From assembly GCF_030247195.1 (NCBI RefSeq), contig NC_080670.1, positions 28,227,497-28,291,496 of the forward strand: DNA of 64,000 nucleotides, read 5' to 3'. The notes beneath the pieces are model-generated. The model was not told the origin of the DNA and did no database searches. It saw nothing but the letters and a program-made list of their open reading frames with translations. This document shows, piece after piece, positions 55,668 to 64,000 of this stretch. The DNA comes from Topomyia yanbarensis. Lineage: Eukaryota; Arthropoda; Insecta; Diptera; Culicidae. Both the position numbers and the translations under genes were made by a program. The stretch's first letter is position 1; each line of letters opens with the position of its first letter.

Positions 55668-58600
55668 GCTTAGTAATTTAGTCGAGCTTAATAATTGAGC
55701 CGAGCTTCGTAATTTTGCCGAGCTTCGTAATTTCGCCGAGCTTAGTAATTTTGCCGAGCTTCTTAATTTTTCCGAGCTTCGTAATTTAGCTGAGCTTAGT
55801 AATTTTGCCGAGCTTCGTAATTCAACCATGCTTAACAATTTGGCCCAATTTCGCAATTTGGGAAATTTCGTAATTTAGCCGAATTTCGTAATTTGGCTAA
55901 ATTTCGTAATTTGGCCGAACTTCGTAATTTGGTCATCTTTTGTGATTCGGCCGAATTTTGTAATTTGCCCGAATTTTATAATTTAGCCGAGCTTCGTAAT
56001 ATGCTCGAATTTCATAATTTAGCCGAATTGCGTAATTTGGTCGAATTTCATAATTTGGCAGTTTCGTAATTTGGCCGAATTTCGATATTTGGCTGAATTT
56101 CGTAATTTGGACGAATTTCGTAATTTGGCCGAATTTCGAAATTTGGCCGAATTTCGAAGTTCGGCCGAATTTTGTAATTTGGCCGAATTTTGCAATTTTG
56201 CCGAATTTTGAAGTTTAGCCAAATTTCATAATTTGGACAATTTTGTAATTCGGCCGAGCTTCGTAATTTAGCCAAGCTTAGTAATTTAACCGATTTGGCC
56301 GAAATTCGTAATTTGGCCGAATTTTGTAATTTAGCCGAATTTCGTAATTTAGCCGAGCTTAGTAATTAAGCTGAGCTTAGTAATTTAGTCGAGCTGTGTA
56401 ATTTTGCCGAGCTTCGTAATTTTGCCGAGCTTCGTAATTTAGCTGAGCTTAGTAATTTAGCCGAGCGTCGCAATTTAGCCGAGCTTCATAATTTAACCAT
56501 GCTTAACAATTTGGCCCAATTTCGCAATTTGGAAAATTTCGTAATTTAGCCGAATTTCGTAATTTGGCTAAATTTCGTAATTTGGTCGAATCTCGCAATT
56601 TGGCCGAACTTCGTAATTTGGTCATCTTTTGTGATTTGGCCGAATTTTGTAATTTGCCCGAATTTTATAATTTAGCCGAGCTTCGTAATATGCTCGAATT
56701 TCACAATTTAGCCGAATTGCGTAATTTGGCCGAATTTCATAATTTGGCAGTTTCGTAATTTGGTCGAATTTCGATATTTGGCTGAATTTCGTAATTTGGA
56801 CGAATTTCGTAATTTGGCCGAATTTTGTAATTTGGCCGAATTTTGTAATTTAGCCGGATTTCGTAATTTGGACAATTTGCGAGTTTAGTGATTTAGCCGA
56901 ACTTCTTAATTTAGTCGAGCTTCGTAATTTAGCCGAGCTTAGTAATTTATCTGAGCTGCGTAATTTAGAAACGCTTCGTAATTTAGCCGAGCTTAGTAAT
57001 TAAGCTGAGCTTTGTAATTTAGTCGAGCTGCGTAATTTAGCCGAGTGTGATAATTTAGCCGAGTTTGGTAATTCAAGCGAGCGTAGTAATTTAGCCGCGC
57101 TTCGTAATTTTGCCGAGCTTAGTAATTTAGTTGAGCTTAGTAATTTGGCCGAATTTTGCAATTTGGAAAAATTTCTTAACTTAGCCGAATTTCGTAATTT
57201 GGCCGAATTTCGTAATTTTGCTGAATTTCGTAGTTTGGCTGAATCTCGTAATTTAGCTGACTTTCGTAATTTGGTCAAATTTTGCGATTTGGCCGAATTT
57301 TATAATTTGCCCGAATTTCATAATTTATCCGAGCTTCGTGATTTAACCGAATTTCGTAATTTTGCCGAATTTCATAATTTGGCACTATTTAGTAATTTGC
57401 CCGAATTTCGTAATTCGGACCAATTCTGTAATTCTTAATTTAGCCGAGCTTCGTAATTCGGCGTATTTTGGAATTTGGCCGAATTTTGTAATTTTGCCGA
57501 ATTTCATAATCTGGCCCAATTTCGTAATTGGCCGGCCGCGCATCGTAATTTGGGCGAATTTCGTAATTTGGTCGAATTTCGTAATTTGGCCAAATTTCGT
57601 AAGTTGGCAGAATTTTGTAATTTTGCCGAATTTCATAATTTGGCCCAATTTCGTAATTTGCCGCGCATCGTAATTTGGGCGAATTTCGTAATTTTGCCGA
57701 GCTTCGTAATTTTGTCGAGCTTCGTAATTTTACCGAGCTTCGAAATTTCGCCGAGCTTTGTAATTTTCCCGAGCTTCGTAATTTTGCCAAGCTTCGTAAT
57801 TTTACCGAGCTTCGTAATTTAGCCGAGCTTTGTAATTTTCCCGAGCTTCGTAATTTAGCTGAGCTTAGTAATTTAGCCGAGCGTCGTAAGTTAGCCGAGC
57901 TTCGTAATTTAAGCATGCTTAACAATTTGGCCCAATTTCGCAATTTGGAAAATTTCGTAATTTAGCAGAATTTCGTAATTTGGCTAAATTTCGTAATTTA
58001 GCCGAATCTCGCAATTTGGCCGAACTTCGTAATTTGCTCATCTTTTGTGATTTGGCCGAATTTTGTAATTTGCCCGAATTTTATAATTTAGCCGAGCTTC
58101 GTAATATGCTCGAATTTCATAATTTAGCCGAATTGCGTAATTTGGCCGAATTTCATAATTTGGCAGTTTCGTAATTTGGCCGAATTTCGATATTTGGCTG
58201 AATTTCGTAATTTGGACGAATTTCGTAATTTGGCCGAATTTTGTAATTTAGCCGAATTTCGTAATTTGGACAATTTTGTAATTCGGCCGAGCTTCGTAAT
58301 TTAGCCAAGCTTAGTAATTTAACCGATTTGGTCGAATTTCGTAATTCGGCCGAATTTTGTAATTTAGCCGAATTTCGTAATTTGGACAATTTGCGAGTTT
58401 AGTGATTTAGCCGAACTTCTTAATTTAGTCGAGCTTCGTAATTTAGCCGAGCTTAGTAATTTATCTGAGCTGCGTAATTTAGAAACGCTTCGTAATTTAG
58501 CCGAGCTGCGTAATTTAGCCGAGTTTGATAATTTAGCCGAGTTTCGTAATTCAAGCGAGCGTAGTAATTTAGCCGAGCTTCGTAATTTAGCCGAGCTTAG

Positions 58601-59310
58601 TAATTTAGCTGAGCTTAGTAATTTGGCCGAATTTTGCAATTTGGAAAAATTTCGTAACTTAGCCGAATTTCGTAATTTGGCCGAATTTCGTAATTTTGCT
58701 GAATTTCGTAGTTTGGCTGAATCTCGTAATTTAGCTGACTTTCGTATTTTGGTCAAATTTTGCGATTTGGCCGAATTTTATAATTTGCCCGAATTTCATA
58801 ATTTATCCGAGCTTCGTGATTTAACCGAATTTCGTAATTTTGCCGAATTTCATAATTTGGCAATGTTTAATAATTTGGCCTAATTTCGTAATTTGGCTGA
58901 ATTTAGTAATTTGGCTGAATTTCGTTATTTGGACGAAACTCGCAATTTAAACGAATTTTGTGATCTGGCCGAATTTTGTAATTCGTAATTTAGCCGAGCT
59001 TCGTAATTCGGCGTATTTTGGAATTTGGCCGAATTTTGTAATTTTGCCGAATTTCATAATTTGGCCCAATTTCGTAATTGGTCGCGCATCGTAATTTGGG
59101 CGAATTTCGTAATTTGGCCATATTTCGTAAGTTGGCCGAATTTTGTAATTTTGCCGAATTTCATAATTTGGCCCAATTTCGTAATTTGCCGCGCATCGTA
59201 ATTTGGGCGAATTTCGTAATTTGGTCGAATTTCCTAATTTGGCCAAATTTCGTAAGTTGGCAGAATTTTGTAATTTTGTCGAATCTGCCAATTTTGTAAT
59301 TTTGTAATTT
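55668..59310. repeat. 18-bp tandem array (~200 copies) with two unit types
   Basis: Units of the forms TAATTTGGCCGAATTTCG and TAATTTAGCCGAGCTTCG are arranged in alternating blocks. A marker string (catgcttaacaatttggccc) occurs at 55,828, 56,498 and 57,914, and gaaacgcttcgtaattta at about 56,967 and 58,479. Large blocks were therefore duplicated. Since 18 is divisible by three, frames stay open and give six-residue repeats (AEFRNL or AKLRNS), which explains the many 60-170 codon frames on both strands; I do not call them genes. Confidence 0.95.
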
Positions 59311-60080
59311 TGACTTGGCCGAATTTCTTTATTTTGCCGATTTTTTTTAATTGGCAGATTTTTGTTATTTAACCAAATCTCGTAAAATTACCGAATTTCG
59401 TAATTTAATTGAATCTCGTTATTCAACAAATCTTTTTTTGTCCGAATGGTCATTTGACCGAATAGTCATTTGACCGAATCTCGTAAATTGATCGAATCTC
59501 GTTATTAGGCTGAATTTTTTTATTTGACCGAATCTGCTTATTAAATACTCTCGTATTTGACCGAATCTACTTATTTGTCCGAATGCTAATTTGACGATGT
59601 CTCGTTATTTGGCCGAGTCTCCTAATTTGACCCAATAAACTTATTTGTCCAAATGGTCGTTTGACCGAATTGTTATTTAACCGAACCTCGTAATTTGATC
59701 GAATCTTGTAATTTTACCGAATTTCGTAATTTTACCGAATCGCGTAATTTGGCCGAATGTCATTGTTTGGCCGAATATCGTTATTTGATCCATCTCGTTA
59801 TACGATCGATTGTCGTTATTTGAGCGAATGGATATTTGATCGAATCTCGTTATTGGACCGAACCTCGTTATTTGACCGAATCCCGTCATTTGACGAACAC
59901 TAATACAGTTTCTTGGTTGAAAACAATCCCGTTTGCTTTTTCCGTCTTTGTTTATTATTTTCCACCAACTAGTGATTGTAGTATTTGTGTCATGGAACGT
60001 GTACGTACATGAGCCGTAGAAAAGTCTATGGTCATTTGACCGAATGGTCATTTGACCAAATGATCATTTGACGGAATTAT
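59311..60080. repeat. Degenerating edge of the array with TTTGACCGAAT units
   Basis: Units become irregular and change to forms such as tggtcatttgaccgaat (59,449-59,480 and 60,027-60,075) and gaatctcgttatttg. They retain the CCGAAT core. A ~130-bp unrelated stretch (59,892-60,025) interrupts it. Confidence 0.8.
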
Positions 60081-60553
60081 TTTAATGCATGATCAAAAAA
60101 AAAAATTAAAAATTAAAAACTAATCGGCATAAGCATGTTTGATTTCAATTGGCTCTTGTTTATATCGTGTGTATTTCTAGTACCTACATAAGATATTTTT
60201 TTCATTCACGAAATTATTGCACTACGCCAGAAATTAATTTGTCATAAAAAGTGACAGTCGGTTTCTGGTTGTGATCTATAAGAACGATTTTGAATGTACT
60301 GTTGAGTTAAACCGATTTTTCATAAACGAATACAAACTTATCTCGCTAAATAGAACTCATGAACTATTTCACAGTAGTATCTGTAACTTTTCTACCAGCT
60401 TTCTTACACCTTCATTACATTTTCGTTCCATTTACGCAACACCTGACTCTTATTCATAATTAGGTACCTAGTATTTTTCGATTGACTCAAATTCCGGACA
60501 GTTTAGCGTATGTTTGGGCACAAAATTGTCCTCTCTGAACCATACTACTGCTA
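60081..60553. other. AT-rich, no recognised gene
   Basis: Nothing recognised beyond AT-rich sequence. Confidence 0.5.
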
Positions 60554-60684
60554 CAGTCGGGATTCGCTGATCGGGCCACAGGCTCTGTCCAACGATGCTT
60601 TTTAGTTGAACAACTGTCCAACTAGCGGAGGTCTAACTAAAAAGAGGTCCGGTTAAAACATGTCCAGCCAGCGAATCACAACTG
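60554..60684. mobile_element. 131-bp pogo-like MITE at a TA site
   Basis: The ends CAGTCGGGATTCGCTG and CAGCGAATCACAACTG (the latter the complement of CAGTTGTGATTCGCTG) are flanked by TA (60,552-60,553 and 60,685-60,686). The CAGT terminus with a TA duplication fits pogo/Tc1-mariner MITEs. No coding capacity. Confidence 0.75.
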
Positions 60685-61139
60685 TACACCTAAAATGATT
60701 TTGCATAACTGTGCAATGTAAAGTCAGGCCACCACATCGTAGAATCACTGTGATGACTAAAACGAGACAGTCGACGTTGTCGCAAGTGCAAACGGCTTGC
60801 CAGACCAAATATTTTCCAGCGAATTTAAAAATTTTATATGTATTTTACTACAACATCAAATTTATCTCAAACGGTAAAATATCAGACACTTTCGAAATCG
60901 TGTTGCGTACTATCCCGAGTTTTTTTCCAATTTCGCGTAGGAATAATGTCGGATTCTTGTGATGTGCGAGCTGATTTTCTTTTCTTACCTGAATTTCTTT
61001 GTATAGTCTTGTAGATGATTCATTCTCATGTTCAAAGCCAAAAAAAAAATATGGCCGAGTTTCCATAGAATATAAATCTTACGCGTTGAACTGCATTTCA
61101 GCGAAATTTGGTTATTCTTCATCATTCGAAAAAGAGCAT

Positions 61140-61543
61140 ATGACACATTCTGTCGTGACGTTTACAACGATTTGACGAATCTTCATTCGACAAATATGTT
61201 ATAACTACATCAAAGCTTATTACAGATTCGGAAAGTAGACAAAATTTAACGAAAGATTCAATCAACATAAACTGAATATACTAGAATTTGATGATTTGAC
61301 TTTTATTGAAATACGTTGAAAGTTCTAATTTGTGACGCGTTGTAACGTCACGTTACATTATCGGTCATAAAACAATCCTCTTCCGGTATGTTCAGTTAAT
61401 GTTGATTGAATCTTTCGTGAAATTTTGTCTACATTTTGAATCTGTAATAAGTTTCGATGTAGGCCTTCAGTTGATAAAGTTATAACATATTTGTCGAATG
61501 AAGATTCGTCAAATCATTGTAACGTCACGAAAGAATGTGTCAT
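61140..61543. mobile_element. 404-bp hairpin MITE
   Basis: The arms, about 61,140-61,281 and 61,385-61,543, pair over ATGACACATTCT, TGACG, GATTTGACGAATCTTCATTCGA, ACAAATATGTTATAAC and TTCAATCAACAT-type blocks. The central ~100 bp is unpaired. Target duplication not clear. Confidence 0.75.
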
Positions 61544-64000
61544 TTGGACAATCGTATGTGGTGCAACAATTTTGCGGATGGCATTACAAGTGGAAATTTC
61601 CAAAAATTCTGATAATAGTATGAACGAACATCAATCAAAATAGTCAACTATTATTTTTCCCGTATTTTGTCTACATGGTGCGTATGAAAAAGTAAGATAC
61701 CTCAGAGATAGACTTTTAAAATAGTAATGTTCGACCATCTGAACAATTCTTCAGAATAGGTCCGATTTTATATGCATTGAATTAATGATATGTTATTTTG
61801 AAAAATAGTCAATTATAGAAAAATAGAATAAACAAATCAATTAAAACAAATAAATATAAAGGGAAGAGAGAAAAATGTTAGTGAATTATGGATTTGTGTT
61901 TCATTTTCATCTCATCAGTAACAGGCGGAAACAGCTCTAGCATTCCCTATATTGTTCGATTGTAATCCTTAACCACAAAACCACAAAAAAAACAACCTAC
62001 GTAACAGTGGGTTACCGAGCTTTTCTCCGGAAGTCCTAAATCACTTTCACCTCCTAGCAAGCTTCACATCCGCACAGTCCATTAAAATAACCATTATATT
62101 CGACCTACACATATTTGGAGATAGCTGGCAAGTAAAACGGAAAACCGGAAAAGGATTCCGAAAACCGAACCACTCGCACACGCACTCTTTCACAGCGGGC
62201 TACTCCTGTCCGAGTTCAGGAAACACTGTAAGCCTATAAACGCAACGGAGGGAAGGATTAGATTTCCAGCGCTTTAGGCCAAACGGCACCTACCACCAGC
62301 CAGCATCGGAAAATACTCTATAAATTATGAGCGATTTTCCAAACCCGGATGGTCATTGATTTACTGCTAATAGCATTCACCTTCCCTCATCCCCTCGCCG
62401 TCGTCACTGGTAACGATTCCATCATCTGGTTACTAGGCCATCCGATTCTTCCAAGTCATGTATTTGCTTCGGAAAAAAGAAGACCGGAAACCCGACACAC
62501 GAACGAAAACGCCTTCAAATTAAAATTAAATTCAAATTTAAGAACTCCCCAACCCGTCGTCTTCACACCGCGAGAGAGCAGCCGAAACTTCCTTTTGTAC
62601 GAGTTCTAATTTTTAATTTCCTGAGAGGGGCTACAGGAGATCAACATACACACAAAACACATGTCAAAAAATATGTAAATTCATTTCGACCGAAATCGAA
62701 GGGAGTAAACAAAAGTAAGTAAGTAAGTAGGCCTTGAAAATCGCCTAGGGGCTGCCCCGTTTGCTCATTTGGCATCGTAGGACATTGTTGTTGTTATCGT
62801 TGCGGTGGTGGTGGTGGTGGTGGCATAGAGAACACACGTCGTCGTCGTCTGATTTAAGTAGGCCGCGGGAAAAACACCGAACAGGGATGTTGATTTATTA
62901 CACAATTTTTCGCGGTGTCCTCTTAGACAACATCCGTCGCCCGTTTCTGGTGGCTTTTGGTTGCGGAGGGATGGAGTGCGGGGTAAAGTGAAAAACCACG
63001 TGTACGACGAGGAGGTGGAAGGAAAAACAACTTTCTTCGCACGCAATCTTCTGTCAATATTTGTTTATTTGTGTATTAACGTACGATGAATGAGCAGTTC
63101 TCGGGGAAATGTAATTAATTTGTAGCGATGTAATAACAGCCTTTACGGCGGATGTTGAAGAGATTGACAAATGGGGGAGGGTTTGCCGTGTAATCGTGAA
63201 GAGCGATTGTGTGTGATATTGGATGAACGAGTTTCATGCATGCGTTTGGCAAACCGATATTTTCTCTGTGAAAAGTTTTCATTGTATTTTGAGAAAGGAT
63301 TTTTAGCGAATGGCAGATTTCGGACTAATGTTATCATCGTCATCGTGAGCGAACATTCCGGTTGTTCCGAATCAATCTCGATTTATAGACCACTAGGCCC
63401 CAGTTGCCTTGAGCGCCCTTCTGGAGTTCTTCGACAAAGGATTCATACAACAGGCGCAATTTGCTAAAAAGAACACGGGAGAGTACCTTATGGACGGCGT
63501 GTTATTACCAGGGCAGGAAATATTCGAACCGAATCTATGTTCGTATTCACTTTCAAAGCGCGAAGCTTTGCGTTACTGGTTCGTATTCACAAGCTTCGCA
63601 TCACAATCGCTTACCATCGTAATTGCGGACATTTGGGCGATACTTTTGCATGCTCTTCGGCGAGGACAAATGAAGCTTCTTGTTCATTTCATTGATGTTC
63701 GGAAAGATATGTAAAAGCTTTTGCGTAGTTTTCGACGAACACGAGCTAAGCTCTTGGTTCGTGTGATCGATATTTTTGAAACAGTTACACGGAGCTTCGA
63801 AACGATGTTCGCGAACACAGAAAAAAGATTACCTCGAAGCATTTCAGAATCACGAACACCGAAAGATTATATCAATTTAGCATCGCGAGGGCCATCGCTA
63901 ACATGTTCGCCGGACGATATTAGTTTTCTTTATTCAAATACCTACCTACTAGTTATGCAAAAAAGTATATTCTAGACAGAGGCCTTGTATTAAGGGTGGA
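61544..64000. other. No recognised gene
   Basis: Contains a partial relative of the 10.7 kb MITE end near 61,888-61,925, an AAGT run at 62,712-62,728, a GGT run at 62,803-62,823, and open frames up to 101 codons without recognised domains (63,409-63,714 plus). Around 62,030-63,350 the sequence looks single copy. Near 63,540-63,600 the phrase ggttcgtattcac is repeated, with cgaagctttgcg/gcttcgc. Confidence 0.45.

Noticed and set aside
55668..59310. Repeat proteins AEFRNL/AKLRNS on both strands
   Set aside because: An 18-bp repeat stays in frame on both strands by arithmetic. No start context, no unique domain and equal openness of opposite strands argue against coding.

Overview
This looks like a transposon-rich, gene-poor stretch of an insect nuclear genome, most probably a culicine (Aedes-type) mosquito. 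That assignment is an inference. It rests on the mix of degraded R1-, RTE-, I- and LOA-like non-LTR retrotransposons, an ITmD37E-like mariner, many short inverted-repeat elements, and a repeat ending in inverted CCTTTCTATATGAGAAAGG-type termini of a kind I associate with mosquito genomes. I find no intact host gene, no rRNA, no convincing tRNA and no CRISPR array. Every recognisable coding stretch is a broken mobile-element gene. Non-repetitive islands could be intron or intergenic DNA.

Layout. 1-5.8 kb: mostly unassigned AT-rich DNA with a perfect palindrome, a MITE and a short duplication. 5.8-7.3 kb: tandem copies of a ~400-480 bp repeat ('family A') that recurs near 14.6, 24.9, 27.1 and 40.6 kb. 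7.5-10 kb: a minus-strand RTE-clade LINE split by a 1.25 kb inverted-repeat element. 15.1-18.3 kb: a minus-strand R1-clade LINE next to a minus-strand ITmD37E-like mariner. 18.7-24.7 kb: a plus-strand LOA-like LINE broken by a foldback element and a 770 bp MITE, with an internal deletion joining ORF1 to the reverse transcriptase. 25.2-27.1 kb: a foldback element with 116 bp tandem units, inserted at TA inside family A.

30.8-36.3 kb is a multi-level nest. Long inverted arms enclose a minus-strand I-clade LINE remnant. That remnant carries a 1.9 kb plus-strand LINE-like insertion with 24 bp target duplications and an AACGC-repeat tail. One arm also carries a TA-flanked MITE, which itself holds a perfect 105-bp-arm palindrome.

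44.5-48.2 kb is a ~200-copy array of a 17 bp repeat. 50.3-52.9 kb is an element whose 3' part is amplified as ~532 bp units. 55.7-60.1 kb is a second array with an 18 bp repeat. The 17 bp and 18 bp repeats look like diverged relatives lying in opposite orientation. The right end (60.1-64 kb) has two MITEs and otherwise unassigned sequence.

How the parts relate: nothing here forms a pathway. The window records successive insertions, several datable relative to one another by target duplications, plus local tandem amplification. The recurring architecture is inverted arms built of short tandem repeats, seen at three unit lengths (22 bp, ~116 bp and possibly 17/18 bp). All coordinates of element ends were read by eye and may be off by several bases unless a target duplication fixes them.
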